DNA of 64,000 nucleotides from Chryseobacterium artocarpi. Lineage in GTDB: Bacteria > Bacteroidota > Bacteroidia > Flavobacteriales > Weeksellaceae. The notes under the pieces are model-generated. The model was given only the letters and a program-made list of their open reading frames with translations, made no database searches and was not told where the DNA came from. Location of the stretch: NCBI RefSeq assembly GCF_001684975.1, contig NZ_MAYH01000045.1:124001-188000 (forward strand). The letters are read 5' to 3'. The stretch's first letter is position 1. Every line of letters begins with the position of its first letter. The translations under genes were made by a program, and so were the position numbers. Below, one piece after another: positions 8,454 through 15,994 of this stretch.

Positions 8454-10607
8454 TTACTCAACAATCTTGAAATCTAATTGCTTTTGGATAAGATTAGCTT
8501 TCACTACTTTGATCTGAACCTGATCTCCCAACTGATATTTATTACCATGTCTTATCCCATAAACAGCGTGTGTTTTTGCATCGTACATATAAGAATCATC
8601 CACAAGATCTCTTAGTTTGATAAGACCTTCAGCTCCGTTTTCAGGAACTTCAACCCAGAAACCAAATTCTGCAACTCCTGAAATAACTCCTGTAAATGTT
8701 TCTCCAAGATGTTTCTCCATAAATTTCACCTGCATATACTTAATAGAATCTCTTTCTGCATCAGCAGCCAGTCTTTCCATAGCACTGCAATGTTTTGCTT
8801 TCTCTTCAAGTTCTGGTCTGCTTGGAGATTTTCCACCATCCAAATAATGCTGAAGAAGACGGTGAGCCAATAAATCCGGATAACGACGGATAGGAGAAGT
8901 AAAGTGACTATAATAATCAAATCCAAGCCCGTAGTGACCGATTGGTTCTGTAGAATATACTGCCTTACTCATACTTCTCATCGCAAGAGTTTCAATCATA
9001 TTTTCTTCCCCTTTACCTTTTACATCATGAAGAAGTTTATTCAGAGATTCTGCAACTTTTTTGGTATTCGCAAGATTCATTTTGTACCCAAAAGTAGAAA
9101 CAAAGTCTCTTAACGATTCCAGCTTTGCAGGATCCGGATCATCGTGAACTCTATAAATAAATGTATTCTGAGTAATCTCTCCTTTTCTTGTAAGAGATAC
9201 AAATTCTGATACTTTTTTATTTGCTAAAAGCATAAATTCTTCGATCAGGTGATTTGAATCTTTACTGATTTTAAAATAAACCCCAATTGGCTCATTATTT
9301 TCATCCAAATTGAATCTTACCTCACTTCTGTCAAAGGTAATTGCTCCTTTTCTGATACGATCATTACGCATGATCTTAGCCAATCTGTCAAGAACATTGA
9401 TTTCCTCAGCCAAATCTCCTTCACCTGTTTCGATACGCTCCTGAGCTTCTTCGTAGGTAAATCTTCTGTCTGAATGAATCACAGTTCTTCCAAACCATTG
9501 TTTTTGAATTTCTGCCTGATCATTCAGTTCAAAAACAGCAGAGAAAGTATACTTATCTTCATTTGGACGAAGAGAACACACATCATTACTCAATACTTCA
9601 GGCAACATGGGCACAACTCTGTCTACCAAATACACTGAAGTGGCTCTCTGATACGCTTCATCATCCAGTATGGTTCCCGGAACTACATAATGAGAAACAT
9701 CCGCAATGTGAACCCCAATTTCCCAGTTTCCGTTTTCCAGTTTTCTCATGGACAAAGCATCATCAAAGTCTTTCGCGTCTTTAGGGTCAATAGTAAACGT
9801 ACAAATGTTACGCATATCCCAGCGTTTTGCTACTTCTTCATCAGTGATTCTTCTGTCTATTTTATCCGCATCCAATTCTACTTCCTGTGGAAACTCATAA
9901 GGTAGCCCATATTCGGCAAGAATAGCGTGGATTTCCGTTTCATGTTCTCCCGGAGCACCTAATACCTGTATGATTTCTCCTTCAGGATTTTTATCGCCAG
10001 GTTTCCATTCTGTCATCTTAACGATTACCTTATCTCCATCCTCTGCATTATTGAATTTTGTTTTCGGAATAAAAATGTCTGTATTGATTGATTTTTTATC
10101 CCCAACCACAAATCCAAAATCCTTGTGAGCAACCTTTTGAAAAGTACCTACAAATTCAGTTCTGTTTCTCTCCAAAACTTCCAAAACGGACCCTTCCAGC
10201 TTCTTTCCTTTATAATGATAAGTTATAATAAGAACCTTGTCTCCCTGCAAAGCATCCTTTACATTTTTAGCATGAACGAAAACATCTTCTTCCAATCCTT
10301 CTACATTTACATAAGCATTCCCGCTTTGGTTGAAATCAATAATTCCTGTTAATGTTCCTGCAATTTTCAGGTTTACGATATACTTTCCTCTTTCTACTTC
10401 TTTGATCTTTTCAGATCCCTGAAGCTTATGCAGTGCCTGAATCACAAGTTCTCTTTGTCTTGGATTCTTGTATTCTATACCATCAGCTATCTGCTTATAA
10501 TTATAAATTTTTGATGAATTTGCATTCATGAAGCGAAGGATCAATCTTCCGATTTCCATCAGCTTCAAATCATTTTTATGACTTATATATTTTCTTTTTT
10601 TTGGCAT
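8454..10607 (-). CDS. rnr: Ribonuclease R
   Basis: RNase R is a processive 3'-5' exoribonuclease of the RNB family that degrades structured RNA. The 717 residues contain an N-terminal helix-turn-helix-like region (about 10-75), two cold-shock-type OB domains (about 85-230), the RNB catalytic domain with the metal-binding cluster DPKDAKDFDD at about 274-283, and a C-terminal S1 domain beginning near FTGVISGVAEFGFWVEVPE. RNase II would normally lack the N-terminal extension, so RNase R is preferred. The ATG gives MPKKRKYISHKND, a basic N terminus usual in Bacteroidota. Confidence 0.95.
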   Translation of the reverse strand: MPKKRKYISHKNDLKLMEIGRLILRFMNANSSKIYNYKQIADGIEYKNPRQRELVIQALHKLQGSEKIKEVERGKYIVNLKIAGTLTGIIDFNQSGNAYVNVEGLEEDVFVHAKNVKDALQGDKVLIITYHYKGKKLEGSVLEVLERNRTEFVGTFQKVAHKDFGFVVGDKKSINTDIFIPKTKFNNAEDGDKVIVKMTEWKPGDKNPEGEIIQVLGAPGEHETEIHAILAEYGLPYEFPQEVELDADKIDRRITDEEVAKRWDMRNICTFTIDPKDAKDFDDALSMRKLENGNWEIGVHIADVSHYVVPGTILDDEAYQRATSVYLVDRVVPMLPEVLSNDVCSLRPNEDKYTFSAVFELNDQAEIQKQWFGRTVIHSDRRFTYEEAQERIETGEGDLAEEINVLDRLAKIMRNDRIRKGAITFDRSEVRFNLDENNEPIGVYFKISKDSNHLIEEFMLLANKKVSEFVSLTRKGEITQNTFIYRVHDDPDPAKLESLRDFVSTFGYKMNLANTKKVAESLNKLLHDVKGKGEENMIETLAMRSMSKAVYSTEPIGHYGLGFDYYSHFTSPIRRYPDLLAHRLLQHYLDGGKSPSRPELEEKAKHCSAMERLAADAERDSIKYMQVKFMEKHLGETFTGVISGVAEFGFWVEVPENGAEGLIKLRDLVDDSYMYDAKTHAVYGIRHGNKYQLGDQVQIKVVKANLIQKQLDFKIVE

Positions 10608-11071
10608 TTTAACTTTCTTTTAATTAAAAATAATCTTTCTTTTGAAGATTACCGTATTAGTTTTTTTAATCAATTATTATCTAAATATTAATAGATAATG
10701 TTTGTCTTTTTCCGGATGATATCCTTATATATTATATGAAGTGTTCAGTTTCTATATTAAAAATACTTCCTATTAATTGGTAAATCTACGCATTAACATT
10801 CCATACTCATTACTTATTTATATTTCAAAACTGAAATTTTTATCCTAAATAATTTAGCTTAATTATTATCTCAATTTTTATCTGACTTCATTATATGGAG
10901 TGACGATTTCAATACAACAAAATCCTATCCAAATCCTTATCCGGCAAATAAGTTTTTATCGAAATTTTTCTGTGTATTATTCCTAAACATCTTCTTTAAT
11001 CTTGAAATAAAAATAATACAAGAATTTAATAAAACCAACAGTTTTTATTACTATCAAACCTTTGTTTTTAC

Positions 11072-11122
11072 ATTAAACTATACATTTAGTTTAAAAACAT
11101 AAAACGTAACATATAGTTTAAT
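11072..11122. repeat. Inverted and repeated TTAAACTA units
   Basis: ATTAAACTATA (11072-11082) is the exact reverse complement of TATAGTTTAAT (11112-11122). A further TAGTTTAA sits between them at 11087-11094, giving three copies of one 8-mer, two in one orientation and one in the other. It could be an operator or part of an AT-rich unwinding element. Confidence 0.5.
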
Positions 11123-11233
11123 CAATTCAATAAAAATATGGAGAAGAAAAGAAGGATACCTTTTTGCTAATATTACTTAATAATATCTAAAGGCTATGGA
11201 GTAGAATAGATTGGTAACTTCTATTGGACACTG

Positions 11234-11241
11234 CAAATGTA
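11234..11241 (-). promoter_or_regulatory. Leftward -7-type box between rpiB and rnr
   Basis: On the minus strand this reads TACATTTG, a full match to TAnnTTTG. It lies just beyond the rpiB terminator and points at rnr, more than 600 bases away. There is no well-placed TTG at -33. Confidence 0.4.
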
Positions 11242-11257
11242 CGAATAAAAAATAAAT

Positions 11258-11285
11258 AAGGTCTGCAATTCAAATTACAGACCTT
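11258..11285 (-). terminator. rpiB terminator hairpin
   Basis: AAGGTCTGCAATT pairs with AATTACAGACCTT, with one mismatch over 13 bp, directly after the rpiB stop at 11293. An A-rich run upstream on the plus strand gives T-residues on the minus strand. Confidence 0.75.
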
Positions 11286-11292
11286 AGTATAT

Positions 11293-11727
11293 TTAGCAAA
11301 CAGCAATTTTATCAACTCTGTTCTGGTGTCTTCCACCTTCAAATTCTGTCGAAAGAAATTTATCTACAATTTCAATTGCCAATTCTTTTGATATAAATCT
11401 TGCTGGCATTGAAATCATGTTTGCATCATTATGCAGTCTTGCCAGTGTTGCAATCTCCGGCATCCAGCAAAGTGCACATCTGATCTTTTGATGTTTGTTC
11501 GCAGTAATCTGAACCCCATTTCCGCTTCCGCAGATCAAAATTCCAAGCTCATTTTCTCCGTTTTCCACAGAGGTTGCAGCAGGGTGGACAAAGTCTGGAT
11601 AATCCACACTGTTTGTGGAAAACGTTCCAAAATCCTGAACCTCAAACTTTTCTGAAAGGTAGTTTTTAACAATCTCCTTATATTCATAGCCTGCATGGTC
11701 CGCTGCGATAGCAATTTTTCTTTTCAT
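11293..11727 (-). CDS. rpiB: Ribose-5-phosphate isomerase B
   Basis: This 144-residue cytoplasmic enzyme of the RpiB/LacAB family interconverts ribose 5-phosphate and ribulose 5-phosphate in the pentose phosphate pathway. Signatures are the N-terminal IAADHAGYEYKE, the phosphate-binding loop CGSGNGVQI with the catalytic Cys near residue 70, LHNDANMISMPAR, and a C-terminal NRVDKI. It is a single-gene unit. Two TTTTCCACA 9-mers, which resemble DnaA boxes, lie inside the gene and continue into the upstream spacer. Confidence 0.95.
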   Translation of the reverse strand: MKRKIAIAADHAGYEYKEIVKNYLSEKFEVQDFGTFSTNSVDYPDFVHPAATSVENGENELGILICGSGNGVQITANKHQKIRCALCWMPEIATLARLHNDANMISMPARFISKELAIEIVDKFLSTEFEGGRHQNRVDKIAVC

Positions 11728-12257
11728 AATACTCTTATTAAGCTTTTTTAGATTTTATTTCCTTACAAAGGTAAGAATAATAACAATTCATGTTAGTAAA
11801 CCGTGAGTTAATTGTGAAAAGGTATGTTAATAACTGTGGAAAACTTTTTTCAACTTTCTATTTTCAAAGATGAAATTATTTCGTAATAGAAAATCTATTC
11901 TAAACTTTTCCCCACAACTTTCCAGATCTTTTCTTCAGCTATCCCCAGGCTTTTCCATAATAAAATAACTAATAATGTTTTATTGGTAAAGTTATCAACA
12001 ATTGTGAATAAGTGTGTGAATATACATGTTTACAGTAATTTACATTGTGAGTTATTTATGAATTGAGTACTAGTTGAGTATTATAAACTTTAAGCCAAAA
12101 ACTTATCCCCGTTACTAACAATACATAACAACAACTACATTATTCTTTTTTTTAAATAGAGAAAAAATGTTGATTAATGGGTGATTGGGTTCGGGGAAAG
12201 TTTTTGAAAACTTTTATTTTAATCAATCTGTTGAAAAAGTTTAAAACCTTACATTTG
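11561..12257. other. oriC: Candidate replication origin: DnaA-box cluster between rpiB and pgk
   Basis: Four exact matches to TTWTNCACA occur at 11561-11569 (+), 11614-11622 (-), 11835-11843 (-) and 12003-12011 (-). One-mismatch versions occur at 11600-11608 (+), 11813-11821 (-), 11992-12000 (+) and 12015-12023 (-). They run through the 5' part of rpiB and the 554-base gap before pgk, which contains no gene until the leader ORF at 12282. Very AT-rich DNA follows at about 12121-12180 and could melt. The two parS sites lie 4-6 kb away, and intergenic GC skew changes sign across this region. dnaA is not in the window, which does not exclude an origin. This is a prediction from sequence only. Confidence 0.5.
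12231..12257 (+). promoter_or_regulatory. Promoter for pgk and its leader ORF
   Basis: TTG at 12231-12233 and TACATTTG at 12250-12257 are separated by 16 bases and match the Bacteroidota -33/-7 pattern. Transcription should begin near 12264, which would place the leader ORF at 12282 and the pgk start at 12376 inside the message. Confidence 0.65.
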
Positions 12258-12281
12258 TGAAACGAAAAATCAAAGAAATTT

Positions 12282-12404
12282 ATGAAATTACTTCTGCCGG
12301 AATTTGATGAAAAGCAAACCCAGGTGCTTGGGGAGTTTCATAAAAATGTCGAAAAAAATAAATCTAAATATGAAAATGAAAACAATCAACGACTTCAATT
12401 TTAA
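12282..12404 (+). CDS. Possible 40-residue leader ORF overlapping the pgk start
   Basis: Downstream of the pgk promoter, an ATG opens a 40-codon frame (MKLLLPEFDEKQTQVLGEFH..., ending NQRLQF) that stops at 12404, overlapping the first 29 bases of pgk in another frame. The product is highly charged, with no known domain. It could be a small protein or a translated leader that couples or throttles pgk translation. Chance is possible in so short a frame. Confidence 0.35.
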   Translation: MKLLLPEFDEKQTQVLGEFHKNVEKNKSKYENENNQRLQF

Positions 12405-13566
12405 AGATAAGAAAGCTCTTGTAAGAGTTGACTTCAATGTTCCACTTGACGACGAGTTTAATGTAACTGACAATACTAGAATTGTTGCGGTGAAACCAAC
12501 CGTTGATAAAATTCTTAATGATGGTGGATCTGTTATTTTAATGACACATCTTGGAAGACCAAAAGGTGAGTTTAAGGATGAATTTTCCCTAAAACATATT
12601 GTTGAAGAAATTTCAAATGTTTTTGGACAGGAGGTGAAGCTTGTTGAGGATTGTATTGGTGAAAAGGCTGAGCAGGCTGCTAAAGAACTTAAGCCAGGTG
12701 AAATTTTATTATTAGCCAATGTACGGTTTCATAATGAGGAAGAAAATGGAGATGAAACTTTCGCTGAGAAATTATCTAAATTGGGAGATGCTTATGTGAA
12801 TGATGCTTTTGGAACTGCACATAGAGCCCATGCATCTACAGCCGTAATTGCAAAGTTTTTTCCAGAAACTAAATTTTTCGGTTTATTGATGGCTAAAGAG
12901 CTTCAGGCAATCGATAAAGTTTTAAAAAGTGGTGAGAAGCCTATCACTGCAATTCTTGGTGGATCTAAAGTTTCAACTAAGATAACTATTATAGAAAACA
13001 TTCTTCCTGCAGTAGATAATCTGATCATTGGAGGTGGTATGGCATTTACATTTATTAAAGCTCTTGGAGGCAAAATTGGAAATTCATTGGTAGAAGAAGA
13101 TAAGATTCCTTTAGCTCTTGAGATTTTAGGTAAAGCTAAAGAACACAAAGTAAAAGTTTATCTTCCTTCTGATGCTATTATCGCTGAAAGTTTCAGTAAC
13201 GATGTTGAAAGTAAAGAAGCAGATATTTATGCTATTCCTGAAGGATGGATGGGACTTGATGCTGGTCATAAATCAAGAGATTTGTTTAATGATGTATTGT
13301 TAAACTCAAGAACGATTCTTTGGAATGGTCCTATCGGAGTTTTTGAAATGTCAAATTTTGCTGGTGGTACCGTAGCACTGGGTGATAGTATTGCTGAAGC
13401 GACAAGATTAGGTGCTTTCTCTTTAGTAGGAGGAGGAGATAGTGTTGCATTCGTTAAGCAGTTTGGATATGCTGACAAGGTAAGTTATGTTTCTACAGGT
13501 GGTGGAGCAATGCTTGAAAGTTTAGAAGGACTTGAGCTTCCTGGTGTAGCAGCTATCAATAATTAA
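12376..13566 (+). CDS. pgk: Phosphoglycerate kinase
   Basis: This glycolytic enzyme interconverts 1,3-bisphosphoglycerate plus ADP with 3-phosphoglycerate plus ATP. The 396 residues starting MKTINDFNFKDKKALVRVDFNVPL fit the family. Visible motifs are the substrate-binding RVDFNVPLDD, HLGRPKGE, the hinge NGPIGVFE, and the nucleotide-binding GGGDSVAFV near the C terminus. A longer frame to 12304 exists, but its extra 24 residues do not resemble the family and overlap the leader ORF, so I take the ATG at 12376 (12370 is also possible). A strong hairpin terminator follows. Confidence 0.96.
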   Translation: MKTINDFNFKDKKALVRVDFNVPLDDEFNVTDNTRIVAVKPTVDKILNDGGSVILMTHLGRPKGEFKDEFSLKHIVEEISNVFGQEVKLVEDCIGEKAEQAAKELKPGEILLLANVRFHNEEENGDETFAEKLSKLGDAYVNDAFGTAHRAHASTAVIAKFFPETKFFGLLMAKELQAIDKVLKSGEKPITAILGGSKVSTKITIIENILPAVDNLIIGGGMAFTFIKALGGKIGNSLVEEDKIPLALEILGKAKEHKVKVYLPSDAIIAESFSNDVESKEADIYAIPEGWMGLDAGHKSRDLFNDVLLNSRTILWNGPIGVFEMSNFAGGTVALGDSIAEATRLGAFSLVGGGDSVAFVKQFGYADKVSYVSTGGGAMLESLEGLELPGVAAINN

Positions 13567-13590
13567 TAAAAATAAAAAATCAATATTTTC

Positions 13591-13625
13591 AAGCCTGCTA
13601 ATATTATTAGCAGGCTTTTTTTTGC
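13591..13625 (+). terminator. pgk terminator
   Basis: AAGCCTGCTAAT and ATTAGCAGGCTT form a perfect 12-bp stem with a 3-base loop, followed by a long T-run: a textbook intrinsic terminator 25 bases after the pgk stop. Confidence 0.93.
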
Positions 13626-14964
13626 TGTATTTTCCATTGAGAAATCCTGAATTTGGTGTTTGTTTTTTTATTTATTGATATAACTTAAGGTTATATTAAT
13701 GTGGGACTTTTTGATAGTGTGGAAGTTATGTTGCTACACCGATTAATAGGAAGTATTTTAATATGAAGTCGTGATAATATTGATTAGATTCTATTACTTT
13801 TTTATATGATTCAAGCTATGATTTTTTATTTATTTTGTTTGAATTTTATAATTATATGTTGGCTTTTAGAAGGTGCTTTATTTCTATTATTTTGGATACT
13901 GTACAAAATTTTTTTAGTAAATTCAATATTTATATCTAGGAGGGAAAGAAACAAATTATTTTGTTCAGAATAATATTTAAAGCTATTGTTTGAATCAATT
14001 TTAATTTTATTCGAAGAGGTATATTTGTTTTGTTCTGGTTTATTAAAAGATCTTGCCATTACTATTTTATATCATTTTGTGATTAGAATGATTTTTTATG
14101 ATCTCATGATAAAAGTAAGGTAGTTCATTTATATTTTTTTTGGAATGAACGATGACACAAAATATTGTGATCATTAATTATATGATTATAATTAATGTTA
14201 ATGTGTTTATTATCATATTGTTATGTAAATGTTTTTATGCTATGTGTATTCTTATCTCTTTTTTTACTCGTGTTGTTATATTGTGTTTGTAATTAATTGA
14301 TTTACAGATTTTAATCTTATTTTTTTATGAGTGAATTTTTACTAAACTATTATGCTTTTAGAATAGTTTTTGTATTATATTAACTTCTAAAAAATGCAAT
14401 TAGATTGATTTCACTATTTTTTTATTTTCTTTAAGTACGAGTTTTAATGTTTTTGAAATTCATTTTATTTTTAGTAACCTTTGAGTGTTATTTTTTCACT
14501 TTTTATTTATCTCATCTGTTTTTAAATTTTTGTCAGACATTCTTCTTATATATATGTATGCTAATTTTCCGGCTAGCTTAAATTGAATAGGTTTAAAAAT
14601 AATTTAATACTTCGGCTAACTTTTTCAAAAGCTAAAAAAACAGACTCTTTAAATAGCTTAAAAATCGAATAACTATAATTTTTAATATACTTATATCGTT
14701 TGAATATTTGAGATGTTATTTAATGTGTTTTTGAAGGAATTTCTGTTGTTATGTTCTAATTTTCCTTCTTGAGAATGGCATGTGTATTCTTTTTCCTGTA
14801 GGGCTTATTTTTAAAGATTTGTCATAGCTTATATGGAATTTTTTTTGAAAATAAACTTGGCAATAGAGAAGTGGAGTAGGGGGAGTTGTAAAAGTATGTT
14901 ACTATTTAAATGATTTTTAAATGAGTTTACTCATCAATAATTTTACATTGTTGTAGGAAATAAA
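13626..14964. other. Long AT-rich stretch without a convincing gene
   Basis: About 1.3 kb of very AT-rich sequence separates the pgk terminator from the methyltransferase terminator. The only frame of any length is a 77-codon minus-strand ORF at 13826-14059 of low-complexity Asn/Lys/Ser composition, which I do not call. The plus strand is strongly G-rich over C (my hand count for 13621-14940 is about 191 G and 109 C) and T-rich. It holds one arm of the 18-bp inverted repeat (13742-13759) and one copy of an 18-bp direct repeat (14651-14668). A spacer this long is unusual in this compact window. It could be a decayed gene, a structural element near the origin, or hold unrecognised RNA genes. 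Confidence 0.5.
14651..14668. repeat. 18-bp direct repeat, copy 1
   Basis: AAATAGCTTAAAAATCGA here is repeated exactly at 15032-15049, 381 bases further on. Copy 2 lies immediately beside the methyltransferase stop codon. It may be a remnant of a duplication or a binding site. Confidence 0.5.
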
Positions 14965-14994
14965 AAAACTCAGAAAGAAATTTCCTGAGTTTTT
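14965..14994 (-). terminator. Terminator of the methyltransferase gene
   Basis: AAAACTCAG and CTGAGTTTT form a stem around a short loop. A- and T-rich runs on both sides would let it act in either direction. It lies about 60 bases beyond the methyltransferase stop. Confidence 0.7.
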
Positions 14995-15031
14995 ATTTTT
15001 TTAGCTCAAAATCCTGAAAATTGGCATTCAG

Positions 15032-15049
15032 AAATAGCTTAAAAATCGA
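15032..15049. repeat. 18-bp direct repeat, copy 2
   Basis: This is an exact copy of 14651-14668, ending 4 bases from the methyltransferase stop codon. Confidence 0.5.
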
Positions 15050-15053
15050 TGAT

Positions 15054-15875
15054 CTATCTTTTTTCGATAATATATATCAAACTTGAAAATTCGTTCGAAA
15101 ATGAGGCTTTTATGTTTGAAATTGTTCCGAAGATGCTTCCTTTTAGCCAAAATAGAGGTGATTTTTTATATTTTTCGCTCAACATGGAGATATAGTATGA
15201 ATCTAGGATCAAAGGTTTGATCTTTCTCATTTTCCAATCTGGTTTTTTAGAAATTAAATTTTCCATTCCGTTTTTAGAAAAGTGATAGATGTGTCTCGGT
15301 ACATCATAGGCTGCCCAATATTCTTTATAATGTTTGGCATCATAAGAAGTAGGGTTGGGCACAGCAATAATAAGAAGTCCTTTGTCTTTTAATTTTGCGT
15401 GAAAAATACTGAGCATTTCATCCTGGTTCTCTATATGTTCAAATACATGCCACAATGTAATTGCATCTAAACTTTTGTCTTCGATTTTTTGAATGTCGTC
15501 GAGGATCTTTGCTTTTGTAATTTTTCCCTGTGCTGCTTTTCTTGCATCAGCATCCGGTTCAAATCCTAAGGCTTCAAAATCATTTTCTATATACTTTACA
15601 AATTCTCCGGCACCACATCCATAGTCTAATACTTTTGATCCTTGTTGAATTCTTTCAACAAGAATATTTTTTTTGTATTTCAGATTAAAAGACTGAAGAA
15701 ATTTATATAATTTTTCTTTGAGGCTTCCGGAATCCTGGTGATGAGAAATATAATCTTCACTTTCATAATATCTGGAAATATTGGATGGAATAGGGGAGGT
15801 CTTGTAGACTCCTTTGGTTTCGGTTTCTTTAATCTCAAATATTTCCTGTGAAAGAAAATGATCTTTTATTTTCAT
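15054..15875 (-). CDS. Class I SAM-dependent methyltransferase
   Basis: A 273-residue protein with a class I methyltransferase fold. The SAM-binding motif I is VLDYGCGAGEFVKYI near residue 90, followed by an acidic motif II region (ALGFEPDADAR) and the motif ITLWHVFEHIENQDEML seen in many lipid- and sugar-modifying methyltransferases. Before it comes a conserved-looking YYESEDYISHHQD segment. There is no signal peptide. The substrate is unknown; related flavobacterial proteins are usually annotated only as methyltransferases. One parS site lies between its start and mnmG. Confidence 0.85.
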   Translation of the reverse strand: MKIKDHFLSQEIFEIKETETKGVYKTSPIPSNISRYYESEDYISHHQDSGSLKEKLYKFLQSFNLKYKKNILVERIQQGSKVLDYGCGAGEFVKYIENDFEALGFEPDADARKAAQGKITKAKILDDIQKIEDKSLDAITLWHVFEHIENQDEMLSIFHAKLKDKGLLIIAVPNPTSYDAKHYKEYWAAYDVPRHIYHFSKNGMENLISKKPDWKMRKIKPLILDSYYISMLSEKYKKSPLFWLKGSIFGTISNIKASFSNEFSSLIYIIEKR

Positions 15876-15970
15876 TGAATTTACTATCTGTTATATTTAA
15901 AAAATTAAGATATTCATCAACTTTTTTTGAGTTTAATAAATACCTTAATTTTCATTTTTATTGTAAGAAA

Positions 15971-15986
15971 TGTTTCACGTGAAACA
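15971..15986. promoter_or_regulatory. parS: parS chromosome-partitioning site 1
   Basis: TGTTTCACGTGAAACA is a perfect 16-bp palindrome and an exact match to the widely conserved parS sequence bound by ParB. The symmetry extends to 22 bp (15968-15989). It lies in the gap between the mnmG stop and the methyltransferase start. parS sites cluster near chromosome origins in most bacteria. Confidence 0.93.
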
Positions 15987-15994
15987 TTTTTATT

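Larger units (their letters stand above)
10608..11257. other. 650-base AT-rich intergenic region upstream of rnr
   Basis: I find no convincing gene here. The plus strand is C-rich relative to G (my hand count for 10621-11280 is about 64 G and 88 C). It holds the 18-bp sequence at 10760-10777 that recurs inverted at 13742-13759, a group of TTAAACTA/TAGTTTAA repeats at 11072-11122, and a leftward TACATTTG box at 11234-11241. If that box starts a transcript, rnr would have an unusually long leader of roughly 620 bases, or a small RNA could be made. Confidence 0.5.

Noticed and set aside
12304..12375. N-terminal extension of pgk
   Set aside because: The 24 extra residues do not resemble PGK and overlap the leader ORF; the family start MKTINDF is at 12376.
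13826..14059. 77-codon minus-strand ORF in the long AT-rich gap
   Set aside because: Low-complexity Asn/Lys/Ser/Ile composition typical of chance frames in AT-rich DNA; no domain, no promoter-like box, and no neighbour on that strand.
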